Assembly: GCA_034430215.1 (NCBI GenBank)
Contig: DAOUFE010000019.1
Location: 62,001 to 126,000, forward strand
Source: UBA4782 sp034430215
Lineage (GTDB): Bacteria; Chloroflexota; Anaerolineae; Anaerolineales; Anaerolineaceae
Direction: 5' to 3'
DNA: 64,000 nt
Shown: positions 16,698 to 26,178 of the stretch, in pieces
Layout of the letters: each line of letters starts with the position of its first letter
Position numbering within the stretch: position 1 is the stretch's first letter
Notes under the pieces: model-generated
What the model was told of the DNA's origin: nothing
The model's input: only the letters and a program-made list of their open reading frames with translations
Database searches by the model: none
Made by a program: the position numbers and the translations under genes

Positions 16698-18738
16698 TTC
16701 AAATAATCCCGACACAAGATGGCGTTATTGGGCGTTTTATGGCGTGGTCGGCATCGTTATTGTTATTTACCTGATAAAGTTATTTTCTTTACAGATCATT
16801 AATGGTGCAGATTATGTTGCACAGGCTGATGAAAACCGTCGATCGATTATAAACGTACAAACAATGCGGGGAATCATTACCGATCGAAACGGTTATGTAT
16901 TGGCAAAGAATGTAGCTTCCTATAATGTTGTGATTACTCCCGCTTACCTGCCAGCTGATGAAGGTGCTATTCAGGGCGTTTATAGAAAATTATCTGAGTT
17001 GATCGATCTACCTGTCAGTAAAGGTGAGTTGGATGAAGAGACAGTATCGTATTTTACTCCATGTGAAAATGACCTGGGGATAAGCCAGATCGTATATATT
17101 GCAGATTCACTTGCCCCTTATGACCCAGTCAGGGTTAAGTGTAATATTGATGAAGCAACAGCAATGATCATCAAGGAAAACGCTGATGACATGCCAGGGG
17201 TGGATATTGAAGTTGAATCAGTTAGAGATTACCCAACAGGGGAGTTGACATCAGAAATCATTGGTTTTCTAGGACCTGTACCTGCTGCATATGAAGAATA
17301 TTATACAGAACTCGGTTTTGAATCAGGCAGAGATAAGGTTGGCTATGCTGGTATTGAAAGCTGGATGCAGGATGAATTGGGTGGGAAAAATGGTCAAAGG
17401 ACTGTTGAAGTAGATTCGGCTGGAAAAATCATTCGTGATCTGGTTGCACCGGTTGAGCCTATATCAGGTTTAAACGTTGAGTTGACTATTGATACTCGCC
17501 TTCAAGCGGCTGCAAAAGCAGCCCTTAAAACTGAATTGGATAGCTGGAATAAATTTCTGGGTGAAGATAGAATGACAAAGGGGGCGGTCATTGCGATGAA
17601 CCCAAAAACTGGGGAAATTCTGGCGCTGGTTTCATATCCAACCTATGAAAATAACCGTATGGCCAGGATAATCCCATCAGATTATTATGAGCAACTACTG
17701 AATGACCCTGATAAACCATTATTCAATAAAGCGATCTCCGGTGAATACCCTCCGGGTTCAGTATATAAAATGGCTTCAGCAATCGGCATTCTTAATGAAG
17801 GCGTTGTTACTGTCGATCAACTTATCGAAGACCCCGGGAAGATTACCATCATGCAGACTTATTCAGTAAATGACCCGGGCACTCCTCGTGACTATGTTTG
17901 CTGGGATGAAGCCGGGCATGGATTAGTGGATTATCTCCATGGTATTGCATGGTCTTGTGATGTATATTGGTACAAAGTCGGTGGCGGGTATAAAGATGAA
18001 GTACCCGTTGGTCTGGGTATTTGGCGAATGAATGAATATGCCAGTGCAATTGGATATGGCACCAAAACAGGTATTGAATTACCTGGTGAATCTGATGGAC
18101 TCTTGCCAAACCCCGATTGGAAACGTATCAACCTGGCGGAAAACTGGGCAACCGGTGATACTTATATTGCTACGATGGGGCAAGGATATGTTCTTGCCAC
18201 TCCGATACAGGTTTTAGTATCTATTGCGACTCTGGCAAATGATGGTAAACGGATGAAGCCAACGTTAATACATCAGATCACCGATAGTGAAGGTAATGTA
18301 GTTCAAGAATTTACACCTACTTTGGTACATGACATCACAACAGACAAAGTGATCACTGTGTACGATGAAAATAGTTATGCAACTGATGAAAAAATTTCCG
18401 TTGAACCCTGGGTGATCGAAAAGGCACAAGAAGGAATGAGATTGGTAACACTGCCAGGTGGAACGGCAGAAAAGGAATTTGCGAATGAGGCGATCCCTTC
18501 GGCAGGGAAAACCGGTACGGCAGAGTTCTGCGATGATCTAGCAAGGGAGAAAAACCTATGCAGTCCGGGTAACTGGCCAGCACATGCGTGGTATGTGGGA
18601 TATGCACCTTATGACGACCCGGAAATCGCCATTGTTGCATTTGTGTACTATGGAAACGAGGGTTCTACTGTAGCAGCCCCAATAGTGCGTAAAGTAATGG
18701 ATGCTTACTTTGAAATAAAAGCAGGTGGCACAAAATAA
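16684..18738 (+). CDS. mrdA: Penicillin-binding protein 2 (elongation transpeptidase)
   Basis: About 684 aa class B PBP. Single N-terminal membrane helix (FYGVVGIVIVIYLIKLFSL), then the dimerisation domain with RGIITDRNGYVLAKN. The transpeptidase domain carries the catalytic SVYK (SxxK, after GEYPPG), the SCD form of SxN, and KTGTAEF. It crosslinks peptidoglycan in cylindrical growth, paired with RodA. The ATG at 16684 is chosen over an in-frame upstream TTG because AAGGAAAG lies just before it. The stop overlaps the minC start (TAATG). Confidence 0.95.
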   Translation: MREFDSNNPDTRWRYWAFYGVVGIVIVIYLIKLFSLQIINGADYVAQADENRRSIINVQTMRGIITDRNGYVLAKNVASYNVVITPAYLPADEGAIQGVYRKLSELIDLPVSKGELDEETVSYFTPCENDLGISQIVYIADSLAPYDPVRVKCNIDEATAMIIKENADDMPGVDIEVESVRDYPTGELTSEIIGFLGPVPAAYEEYYTELGFESGRDKVGYAGIESWMQDELGGKNGQRTVEVDSAGKIIRDLVAPVEPISGLNVELTIDTRLQAAAKAALKTELDSWNKFLGEDRMTKGAVIAMNPKTGEILALVSYPTYENNRMARIIPSDYYEQLLNDPDKPLFNKAISGEYPPGSVYKMASAIGILNEGVVTVDQLIEDPGKITIMQTYSVNDPGTPRDYVCWDEAGHGLVDYLHGIAWSCDVYWYKVGGGYKDEVPVGLGIWRMNEYASAIGYGTKTGIELPGESDGLLPNPDWKRINLAENWATGDTYIATMGQGYVLATPIQVLVSIATLANDGKRMKPTLIHQITDSEGNVVQEFTPTLVHDITTDKVITVYDENSYATDEKISVEPWVIEKAQEGMRLVTLPGGTAEKEFANEAIPSAGKTGTAEFCDDLAREKNLCSPGNWPAHAWYVGYAPYDDPEIAIVAFVYYGNEGSTVAAPIVRKVMDAYFEIKAGGTK

Positions 18739-19427
18739 TGAATTTGAATGAAAACAAATCCATCCAGATTAAAGGTATTAATGAAGGCATACTCATTACT
18801 ATGGGTGAGGGAAATTGGGGGGATTTAGAAAAAGAATTACTTACGATCCTTGATGAAAAAGCAAATTTCTTTAGCGGTGCAAAAATCGCTCTGGATGTAG
18901 GTAGTCATGTATTGCGAGCTGCAGACCTGGGGATGTTGCGTGACCGGTTTTCTGATAAAGGGATGACCATCTGGGCAGTATTGGGCAGTTCTCCTTCTAC
19001 AGAAATGAACGCTCAAATGCTTGGGATGGCGACACGTCTTTCTGCACCAGCTCCTGAGCGAAAAATCCATTCGATCAGTACGGATAACATTCCAGGTGAA
19101 GAAGCGATTTTTATTCACAGAACATTACGTTCGGGATTCAAAGTTGATTATGGTGGTCACGTTGTCGTGTTGGGTGATGTGAATCCAGGTGCGGAGATCA
19201 ATGCCGGTGGAAGTGTGGTTGTTTGGGGAAGGGTTCGAGGTTCAATTTTAGCTGGAATGCCCGAAAATCATACTGCTTCTGTCTGTGCGCTGGAATTGAC
19301 TCCAACTCTGTTGCGCATAGCTGGTGTTACTTATATACCTTTGAAACGAAAAGGAAAAAACCAACCCGAGATGGCCAGGGTAGAAGATGGTCAGTTGGTT
19401 GTGGAAAGTTGGAAGATCAAATCATAA
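18738..19427 (+). CDS. minC: Septum site-determining protein MinC
   Basis: A 229-aa inhibitor of FtsZ polymerisation. The N-terminal domain (about 1-110) binds FtsZ. The C-terminal beta-helix has the typical repeats: LRSGFKVDYGGHVVVLGDV, NPGAEINAGGSVVVWGRV, GSILAGMPENHTASVCAL. It works with MinD at the membrane. The start overlaps the mrdA stop, and the gene sits in the usual minC-minD-minE order within the elongation operon. Confidence 0.95.
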   Translation: MNLNENKSIQIKGINEGILITMGEGNWGDLEKELLTILDEKANFFSGAKIALDVGSHVLRAADLGMLRDRFSDKGMTIWAVLGSSPSTEMNAQMLGMATRLSAPAPERKIHSISTDNIPGEEAIFIHRTLRSGFKVDYGGHVVVLGDVNPGAEINAGGSVVVWGRVRGSILAGMPENHTASVCALELTPTLLRIAGVTYIPLKRKGKNQPEMARVEDGQLVVESWKIKS

Positions 19428-19439
19428 CGAGGAAGAGAT

Positions 19440-20243
19440 ATGACCGCTAGAGTTGTCACGTTTTCATCGGGTAAAGGAGGGGTTGGAAAAACAACCACTA
19501 CCGCCAACCTTGCTGTAGCATTGGCATCCGCCAATCATAAAGTTGTATGCATCGATGGGGATATTGGCTTACGAAATCTTGATGTGGTTTTGGGACTCGA
19601 GAACCGTATAGTTTATGATCTAGTAGATGTGATCGAGGGTAGATGCCGAATACGACAGGCTATGATACGTGACAAGCGATATGAGAATCTCTTTCTCATA
19701 CCTGCAGCACAAACACGAGATAAGACTGCGGTTTCTCCAAGTGATATGATCAGGTTATGCAATGAATTGCGACCAGATTTCGATTGGATACTGATCGATT
19801 CGCCAGCAGGAATTGAGCGGGGATTCCGAAATGCTATTGCACCTGCGGATATTGTTGTAGTGGTAACCAATCCTGAAGTCTCCGCTTTACGTGACGCGGA
19901 TCGTGTCATTGGGCTGGTTGAGGCAGAAGAAAAAGGCCCCGCACGATTAGTGATAAACCGGTTAAACTCCGCTATGGTTAAACGTGGAGAAATGCTAGAT
20001 ACCAATGATGTGTTGGAGCTTTTAGCGATTGAGTTATTAGGTATTGTCCCTGAAGATGAACAGGTGATCATCAGCACCAATCGTGGTCAACCGGTAGCTT
20101 TAGATGATAAAACCAAAGCTGGAAAAGCATTTCACAACATTGCCAGACGATTAAATGGTGAAAATGTTCCCTTCCTTCCCCTGGATGGCGACAACAATAT
20201 TTTTAATAAGATTGGGAAAATGTTCAAACCAGGAGGGAATTAA
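19440..20243 (+). CDS. minD: Septum site-determining ATPase MinD
   Basis: A 267-aa ParA-type ATPase. The deviant Walker A is FSSGKGGVGKTTTTANLAVAL, the DxG switch is IDGDIGLRNLDVVLGLENR, and IDSPAGIERGF gives the Walker B region. ATP-bound MinD dimerises, binds the membrane through a C-terminal amphipathic helix and recruits MinC; MinE triggers hydrolysis. The C-terminal NIFNKIGKMFKP matches a membrane-targeting helix. Clear AACGAGGAAGAG ribosome binding site. Confidence 0.97.
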   Translation: MTARVVTFSSGKGGVGKTTTTANLAVALASANHKVVCIDGDIGLRNLDVVLGLENRIVYDLVDVIEGRCRIRQAMIRDKRYENLFLIPAAQTRDKTAVSPSDMIRLCNELRPDFDWILIDSPAGIERGFRNAIAPADIVVVVTNPEVSALRDADRVIGLVEAEEKGPARLVINRLNSAMVKRGEMLDTNDVLELLAIELLGIVPEDEQVIISTNRGQPVALDDKTKAGKAFHNIARRLNGENVPFLPLDGDNNIFNKIGKMFKPGGN

Positions 20244-20245
20244 TC

Positions 20246-20509
20246 ATGAGCGGTTTTGTAGATAAATTACTTAGCCGAAATCCCAGCAGTGCCAGTGCCG
20301 CAAAAGAAAGATTACAATTAGTTCTTATCCATGATCGCACTGACCTGACTCCTTCTCAATTGGACATTCTTCGAAATGAGTTGATCGATGTCATTTCGAA
20401 ATATGTTAATATTGACCGCCAGGCAGTACGGATAAATATGAGTCATGAAGGAAGAGAGCAACGGTTAATTGCAGATATCCCCCTTAAATCTGCAGCAAAA
20501 CGCAGATGA
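20246..20509 (+). CDS. minE: Cell division topological specificity factor MinE
   Basis: 87 aa, typical of MinE. N-terminal FVDKLLSRNPSSASAAKERLQLVLIHDR is the MinD-binding region; the middle ILRNELIDVISKYVNID and the following strand form the dimerisation domain. It stimulates MinD ATPase to make the pole-to-pole or ring pattern. Two bases separate it from minD, and rodA follows 3 bases later. Confidence 0.95.
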   Translation: MSGFVDKLLSRNPSSASAAKERLQLVLIHDRTDLTPSQLDILRNELIDVISKYVNIDRQAVRINMSHEGREQRLIADIPLKSAAKRR

Positions 20510-20512
20510 TAT

Positions 20513-21610
20513 ATGTTAAAGCGCGAATTTTGGAAATATTTTGATTTCTGGCTGTTAGGGGCAGTTTTGGTGCTTTGCGTATTTGGTATTGCCATGATAC
20601 GCTCTGCTATCGCGGGAAATACTGAACTGGCAGGCTTGGTAAGCAGTCAGACGAAATATGTGATTATGGGTCTGGTAGTGATCATCGTTACTGCAATGAT
20701 CGATTATCACTACTTTGCTTCATTATCAAGAATTATGTACATAGGGACGATCCTGTTCTTGATCGTAATTTTCGTGGTTGGAGAAGTTGAGTTTGGTTCT
20801 GCCCGTCGTATAGAATTTGGTTCAATATCCATTCAGCCATCAGAATTGGCAAAAATTGTCATGATCCTTGTGCTGGCAGATTATTTTGCAAAATCGCAAA
20901 AAAAACCGAAAGATTTAAGATGGATCATTTCGGGATTTCTGATGACAATGGGCGTTGTCGTTTGGATCCTCCTCCAACCCAATCTGAGTACTTCCATCGT
21001 GATCATGGTTATCTGGTTTTCCATGTTATGGATCAGTGGCCTTCCTCCGAAGTATTTATTGATATTTGCAGTAGTAGGAATCATTGCAGCAGCAGCAGCA
21101 TTTCCTTTTCTCGAACCTTATCAACAGGAAAGGATCATCAATTTCTTCTTCCAGGATCCCAATGCAAGACATGGAAATACTTATAATGTTGAGCAGGCGA
21201 TCATTACTATTGGTTCTGGGGGATGGTTTGGAGAAGGCTATGGTCACAGCACTCAAGTACAGTTAAGATATCTTAAAGTAAGGCATACTGATTTTATTTT
21301 TTCTGCAATTGCTGCTGAGTTTGGATTTATTGGTACTGTTCTTGTAGTTGCTCTTCTGCTTTTTGTTGTTTATCGGTGTGTGCGAATTGCCCGTAGAGCA
21401 GCTGATCCTTTTGGGACGTATATAGCATTTGGTTTTTCTGCCTTGCTTTTCTTTCAGATGGCGGTTAATATTGGGGTCAATCTGAATGTGATCCCCGTAA
21501 CTGGTTTGACGCTACCTTTCATCAGTTATGGAGGAAGCTCATTATTATCTCTTGTATTAGGAATTGGATTGGTCGAAAGCGTAGCTATGCGACAAAAGTC
21601 TTTAGAATAG
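20513..21610 (+). CDS. rodA: Rod shape-determining glycan polymerase RodA
   Basis: A 365-aa SEDS-family peptidoglycan polymerase with about ten membrane segments. Family signatures are SIQPSELAKIVMILVLADYF, GSGGWFGEGYGHSTQVQLRYL, HTDFIFSAIAAEFGFIG (with the catalytic-loop Asp) and LPFISYGGSSLLSLVLGIG. It forms glycan strands from lipid II with the PBP2 encoded upstream. RodA is preferred over FtsW because of the neighbouring mre and mrdA genes. Confidence 0.95.
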   Translation: MLKREFWKYFDFWLLGAVLVLCVFGIAMIRSAIAGNTELAGLVSSQTKYVIMGLVVIIVTAMIDYHYFASLSRIMYIGTILFLIVIFVVGEVEFGSARRIEFGSISIQPSELAKIVMILVLADYFAKSQKKPKDLRWIISGFLMTMGVVVWILLQPNLSTSIVIMVIWFSMLWISGLPPKYLLIFAVVGIIAAAAAFPFLEPYQQERIINFFFQDPNARHGNTYNVEQAIITIGSGGWFGEGYGHSTQVQLRYLKVRHTDFIFSAIAAEFGFIGTVLVVALLLFVVYRCVRIARRAADPFGTYIAFGFSALLFFQMAVNIGVNLNVIPVTGLTLPFISYGGSSLLSLVLGIGLVESVAMRQKSLE

Positions 21611-21619
21611 TGGAGTAAT

Positions 21620-23116
21620 ATGTCTGAAAAAAACCTCCCTGCCCGTGTCCGTTTTGCCCCATCACCAACAGGACATGTTCATCTGGGCAGTGCCAGAACT
21701 GCATTATACGATTACCTGTTAGCCAAACAAACTGGAGGTCAATTCATCCTCCGGATCGAAGACACTGACCGGAAACGATATGTTGAAGGCGCAGAAGAAG
21801 AGATTATGGACTGCCTACGTTGGCTCGGAATAGAGTGGGATGAAGGTCCCGATGTAGGAGGACCTTACGGGCCTTACCGCCAATCAGAAAGAAAAGAGAT
21901 CTATCTGGATTATGCAAGGCAGCTTGTTGAATCAGGACATGCCTATTATTGTTTTTGCACTCCCGAACGCCTGGATAAAATGCGCCAGGAGCAACAAAAG
22001 CGAAAAGAAAATTATCGTTATGATGGTACTTGCAGAAATATCGATCCTGCTGAAGCTGCTGCAAGAGTTGCCAATGGTGAACCTCATGTCATCCGGTTCA
22101 AAACACCATTAACAGGTACCACAACTGTTCGAGATCAACTTCGAGGCGAGATCACAGTAGAAAACCATCTTATTGATGATTATGTTTTGGTAAAAACAGA
22201 CGGTTGGGCATTGTATCATCTCGCAGCTATGGTGGATGATCACTTAATGAAGATCACTCATGTCATTAGGGGTTCAGAATGGTTATCAACTTTCCCATTG
22301 CATTGCCTGTTGATCAGGGCTTTTGGCTGGCAAGAACCTGTTTGGGTGCATTTATCTGTTTTTCTTAAACCAAGTGGTAAAGGAAAAATGAGTAAGCGGG
22401 AATCCGCTGAATTGGCAAAGGATGGGTATTCAATATTCTTGAAAGACATGGAAGGTTTAGGGTACCTGCCTGAAGCAGTTGTGAATTGGGTTTCCTTAAT
22501 GGGCTGGAGTTATGACGATCATACTGAATTCTTTAACATGAAAGATTTGATCGAGAAATTCAGCCTTGACCGGTTAAATCCTTCGCCAGCCGCCATTAAT
22601 TTCACAAAGTTTGATCATTTCAATGGACTTCATATCAGAAATCTTGAAAGAGAAGATTTAGCTCACCGCCTGGTTCCATTTTTCGAAAAAGCAGGGTATA
22701 AAGTCGATTTCAATGTTTTATTAAATATTATCCCAATTTTGCAGGAACGAATTGCTTCTCTGGAGGAAGCTCCTGATATGGCTGGGTTCTTCTTCCGTGA
22801 CGAGGTTAATCCAACAGCCCAAGATCTGGTGGCAAAAGGTTTGACCGCAAAAGAAAGCGCTGAGATTGCAGAAAAATGCTGGAAGGAATTACAGAAATTA
22901 AATGATATTTCGAAAGATGTTGCAGAACCTCATATGCGCGAAGTAGTAGAACAAATGGGATATAGTGCAGGGCAGGTATTTGGCATAATGCGCGTAGCTA
23001 TTACTGGGCAAAAGGTGAGTCCCCCTTTGTTTGAAAGTATGGAGATCATTGGAAAAGAGAAGGTTTTTGCTCGTTTGAAAAACGCAATAAAACTGCTAGA
23101 AGAATTGGAATCTTAA
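21620..23116 (+). CDS. gltX: Glutamyl-tRNA synthetase
   Basis: A 498-aa class I synthetase, discriminating or non-discriminating type not determined. HIGH-like motif in RFAPSPTGHVHLGSARTAL near the N-terminus; KMSKS-like motif in GKGKMSKRESAE. The C-terminal helical anticodon-binding domain is complete. It charges tRNA-Glu in translation. It ends the plus-strand operon and is followed 58 bases later by tRNA-Gln, which may be charged through the Glu-tRNA-Gln pathway if this enzyme is non-discriminating. Confidence 0.96.
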   Translation: MSEKNLPARVRFAPSPTGHVHLGSARTALYDYLLAKQTGGQFILRIEDTDRKRYVEGAEEEIMDCLRWLGIEWDEGPDVGGPYGPYRQSERKEIYLDYARQLVESGHAYYCFCTPERLDKMRQEQQKRKENYRYDGTCRNIDPAEAAARVANGEPHVIRFKTPLTGTTTVRDQLRGEITVENHLIDDYVLVKTDGWALYHLAAMVDDHLMKITHVIRGSEWLSTFPLHCLLIRAFGWQEPVWVHLSVFLKPSGKGKMSKRESAELAKDGYSIFLKDMEGLGYLPEAVVNWVSLMGWSYDDHTEFFNMKDLIEKFSLDRLNPSPAAINFTKFDHFNGLHIRNLEREDLAHRLVPFFEKAGYKVDFNVLLNIIPILQERIASLEEAPDMAGFFFRDEVNPTAQDLVAKGLTAKESAEIAEKCWKELQKLNDISKDVAEPHMREVVEQMGYSAGQVFGIMRVAITGQKVSPPLFESMEIIGKEKVFARLKNAIKLLEELES

Positions 23117-23131
23117 AATCTTGAAAAAGAT

Positions 23132-23160
23132 TTGAAATCATCGTGAACTACTGGTAAAAT
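23132..23160 (+). promoter_or_regulatory. Promoter for tRNA-Gln
   Basis: TTGAAA (23132-23137), a 17-base spacer and TAAAAT (23155-23160), with an extended TGG before the -10, end 14 bases before the tRNA. Confidence 0.7.
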
Positions 23161-23174
23161 AGGGTTTCAACCTT

Positions 23175-23248
23175 TGGGGGTTGGTCCAATGGCAGGACGG
23201 CAGACTCTGGATTTGCTTATGGAGGTTCGAATCCTCCACCCCCAGCCA
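23175..23248 (+). tRNA. tRNA-Gln (anticodon CTG)
   Basis: Acceptor TGGGGGT pairs with ACCCCCA, the discriminator is G, and CCA is encoded. Anticodon stem GCAGA/TTTGC (one G-T pair) holds loop CTCTGGA, giving anticodon CTG. T arm GGAGG-TTCGAAT-CCTCC. Reads CAG. Confidence 0.95.
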
Positions 23249-23251
23249 ACA

Positions 23252-23289
23252 AAAAGAGCAGTATTGATAAAGATCAATACTGCTCTTTT
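23252..23289. terminator. Bidirectional terminator after tRNA-Gln
   Basis: A perfect 17-bp stem from 23252-23268 to 23273-23289 with a 4-base loop (AAAG) and T-rich tails on both sides. It separates tRNA-Gln from the convergent GTPase gene. Confidence 0.9.
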
Positions 23290-23306
23290 ATTTTATTCAG
23301 GAGAGA

Positions 23307-24611
23307 TCATTCACCAGCCAGTGTATCTTTTTCTGGATAGACTTGATCGATGAGGATTTCTTTTGCATCTGTTTGCATCTGATTGTCCAGAATTTTCGAT
23401 GATTCATCCAATCCAACATGATCAAGGGATTGGATGATCATATCCTGAAGCGTGGTTTTGTCTGGTTTCTTTTTCCCAAGATTCTTCAATTGTGCTAATA
23501 GAAAATTGGTAAGGTTTTTCGATAGCTGCCGTGTCTCTTCGCCGGTTAATCTTTTACCATGTTCAAACAGGAGTACCGACGCATAACCCATCACAACTGT
23601 CATAGAAGCTGCAATGGCAGATGCAAGAAGCCATCCTGGTACACCACCTAATTTGCTCAATTCAATAAATAATGTACGACCAAGAAGACCGAGCCCAAAG
23701 GTAACAACCAATTCTCTTGCACGAGCCAGGTTCATTTTTTGATTATAAATTTTAGCAATGCTCAAAACCATGATAGATTGAGTGATGATCAACGGAGCAA
23801 AATCAATGATGGGGAGGGGAGTGAGAGCTATTGCTGCAGATAATGATGCAGCACTGGCGATCGTCCTCCAGGCTAATTTCCAACGAAATTCCGGAAGAGC
23901 TTTGCCTAAGGCTGTCACCAGGGATGGTTCTGCCGCTGCGATAGCCATGATGATATTGGAAAGAGATTTTCCATCTTTGGCAACGATGGGGATGATCTGA
24001 GAAGTCTGAATATGAAGATTGACAGCTGCTTTTTGAAGAACCTGATCTGCTTCTTTCCTGACCAGATCCATTTTGTTCATCACAATAATATAAGGTTTGG
24101 AAAGCGCTATCAGATCATCCAGGAGTTGCAATTCGCTTTGTTTGATGCCCTGAATAGCGTCAAACATAATCACTAAGAAATCTGCTTGATTGGCGGCTGC
24201 CATTGCTTGCATTTTTTCTTCTTCCCCTACGTTCCCAACAGCATCTGCACCGGGTGTATCAACGATTGTAAATAACCCAGTATCTGCTTCTTTATTAGCG
24301 CGTGTTGTTCCAGGAACCGGACTTACTGCTGCACGATCTTGTTTTTGTTGGATCAGTTGATTATAGAGGGTAGATTTACCAACATTCGCCGGTCCAACAA
24401 TTGCTACGATATGTTTTTTCCCGGAAATTACTTTATATTGCCGGGCAGCAAGGTTAACTAAAAGACGCAGTAAATTGGAATCATTGGGAAGAGCAGATAG
24501 CATGTTCAGCAAAGTTTTCTGATCAGAACCTGGGAGAGCTTCCCAAAGAGATTCAACGATGTTTCGCGTATCGAGTGGTAATTTGTTCAGAAAATCCTGA
24601 ATCGTAGGCAT
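23307..24611 (-). CDS. Era-like GTPase with C-terminal membrane domain
   Basis: 434 aa. The GTPase domain (about 65-225) shows G1 GPANVGKSTLYNQ, a G2-like VPGTTRA, G3 DTPGADAVG and G4 NKMD. The C-terminal half has hydrophobic segments (LTPLPIIDFAPLIITQSIMVLSIAKIYNQ and GWLLASAIAASMTVVMGYASVLLFEHG) of the DUF697/YcjF-like type. Similar fusions are predicted membrane-associated GTPases of unknown cellular role. The first 60 residues are helical and may regulate. It is last in the rel operon, 17 bases after the MFS gene. Confidence 0.85.
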   Translation of the reverse strand: MPTIQDFLNKLPLDTRNIVESLWEALPGSDQKTLLNMLSALPNDSNLLRLLVNLAARQYKVISGKKHIVAIVGPANVGKSTLYNQLIQQKQDRAAVSPVPGTTRANKEADTGLFTIVDTPGADAVGNVGEEEKMQAMAAANQADFLVIMFDAIQGIKQSELQLLDDLIALSKPYIIVMNKMDLVRKEADQVLQKAAVNLHIQTSQIIPIVAKDGKSLSNIIMAIAAAEPSLVTALGKALPEFRWKLAWRTIASAASLSAAIALTPLPIIDFAPLIITQSIMVLSIAKIYNQKMNLARARELVVTFGLGLLGRTLFIELSKLGGVPGWLLASAIAASMTVVMGYASVLLFEHGKRLTGEETRQLSKNLTNFLLAQLKNLGKKKPDKTTLQDMIIQSLDHVGLDESSKILDNQMQTDAKEILIDQVYPEKDTLAGE

Positions 24612-24628
24612 ATCTTCCTCCTGCTAAC

Positions 24629-25924
24629 TTAAGCAATGCGGTTTGTATTCTTTATACCAGATTTCTTTTCCATCGTAAGAAGGACAAAAACAGTCAGAAG
24701 AGCAAAAATTGTCGAAACACAGAATGTCAGACGATACCCAGCCTGTTCTGCTAGCCAGCCACCCAAAAGAGGTGCTATCGCTACTGCTGGTGCAACCAAC
24801 GTGTTGGATAGTCCCACATAAGTGGGTTTCTCTGTTTCTGAACCAAATTCCATACTATAAGCCATTCCAATCGTCCAAAAAGCAGAGTTAGCAATTCCAA
24901 TAAAGAAAAACGCTGGGAATAGCAGCCAGGTTTGATGAGCAATACCGGCACAGATAGCACCCAGCATCGCAGAAAATGCTCCTAAAATGAAGGCATTTCT
25001 TTTTCCCCAATGGTCTGCAATCCAACCTAATACAGGGTTGGAAGCTACCTGAACTATGAAAAGAATGCTAGTGAGAGCTCCAACAGTAATTGTTGAGACT
25101 TGAATCTCATTTACAGAAAAAACAGTAAGAAAAGCCAGAGCCATCATACCAAATTGGTATGAAATCCTTGACAGAAGAAAAACCACGAACGAATGATTGT
25201 GCTTGAAAATCTGCTTGATCAAATCCCATTGGCTGACAATGGTGGTTTCTTCTTGAGCTTCAATTTTTCTTTCTGGTTCCCGGTTCGCAGCGAGGCAACC
25301 CCAGGAAAGCATCATTGTTATGAAGGTGAGAAGGAAACAGAGCGCAAAATTATTTGGGAACACATATTTTTCAAGGATCAGTCCACCTACAAATGCGCCA
25401 ACACTGCCAAATAAGTTTGAACTACCGTTCATGATCCCAAAGAAGGTTGCTCTATTTTCTCCAGGAATCACTTTAGCTAAAAGGTTTTGCCATGGATTAC
25501 CAGAAATGCCTGATGATAAACCATGCCAGGCAAGTAAGATGAATGTGAACAATATGACTAGTTGAGGATTCAGCTTGCTACTAAAGTAAGCAACGATCGA
25601 TAAAAATAGAAAGGGAAGACGTTCCTGAATACTAAAAGTAAGCAAAAACGGTTTAAAACGTTTTTGCTTACTTACCATGTGTGCTGTAAACAATTGGGGT
25701 AATAGCCAACCCAAAGAATGCATTGAGGGTATCAATCCAATCAGGATTGCTGAATCAGTAAAAGATGATACGAATAATGGTAGCACTGCGCTAAAAGTCG
25801 TAATACCCAGTGCCAGGCCAAAAAAAGAACTGTCTCCTAAATTTACTAAATAGTTAAATCGTAAGTTCTTATAGATTTCCTGTTGAAAATCAAGTGATGA
25901 ATCATTTCTATTTTGGCTGGACAT
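24629..25924 (-). CDS. MFS transporter
   Basis: 431 aa with about 12 membrane segments in two halves separated by a charged loop near residue 210 (NREPERKIEAQEETTI). GWIADHWGKRNAF matches the MFS loop 2-3 motif in the second half. The substrate is unknown: no specificity motif was recognised. The gene starts 2 bases after the small Cys/acidic protein gene and is co-oriented with rel and VKOR, which suggests one transcript rather than a shared pathway. Confidence 0.88.
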   Translation of the reverse strand: MSSQNRNDSSLDFQQEIYKNLRFNYLVNLGDSSFFGLALGITTFSAVLPLFVSSFTDSAILIGLIPSMHSLGWLLPQLFTAHMVSKQKRFKPFLLTFSIQERLPFLFLSIVAYFSSKLNPQLVILFTFILLAWHGLSSGISGNPWQNLLAKVIPGENRATFFGIMNGSSNLFGSVGAFVGGLILEKYVFPNNFALCFLLTFITMMLSWGCLAANREPERKIEAQEETTIVSQWDLIKQIFKHNHSFVVFLLSRISYQFGMMALAFLTVFSVNEIQVSTITVGALTSILFIVQVASNPVLGWIADHWGKRNAFILGAFSAMLGAICAGIAHQTWLLFPAFFFIGIANSAFWTIGMAYSMEFGSETEKPTYVGLSNTLVAPAVAIAPLLGGWLAEQAGYRLTFCVSTIFALLTVFVLLTMEKKSGIKNTNRIA

Positions 25925-25926
25925 TT

Positions 25927-26160
25927 CTATTCATCATCTGGCCAGAAATCTTCATCCCCTTCATCTTCTTCATCTGTTTCATCCCAATCTTCCAATTCTT
26001 CATCTTCCTGCTCATCGATCAATTCTTCATCTGAAGAAATGTCAGCGTTTTCTGTGAATGTTTTGCATCCATCATCGGGGTCCAGCTCAACTGATGCAGC
26101 AGTGCAATAATTTTCATCGAGAAAGGCACAGTCAAGATAGTGACAGCGAATACGGGGCAT
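25927..26160 (-). CDS. Small DUF1540-like Cys protein with long acidic tail
   Basis: 77 aa. The first 33 residues carry four Cys (C6, C11, C19, C32) in the pattern RCHYLDCAFLDENYCTAASVE...GCKTF, resembling the DUF1540 metal-binding-like module. The rest is a very acidic tail made of Glu, Asp and Trp ending EDFWPDDE. Function unknown; a small metal-binding or protein-binding module is plausible. It is a real gene rather than a shadow because it is tightly packed between VKOR (18 bases) and MFS (2 bases) and has an in-phase ribosome binding site (GGAGG). Confidence 0.75.
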   Translation of the reverse strand: MPRIRCHYLDCAFLDENYCTAASVELDPDDGCKTFTENADISSDEELIDEQEDEELEDWDETDEEDEGDEDFWPDDE

Positions 26161-26178
26161 AAAAAACCTCCAATAAAA

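Noticed and set aside
19613..20080. 155-aa minus-strand ORF opposite minD
   Set aside because: Shadow of a conserved gene; composition is that of an antisense frame.
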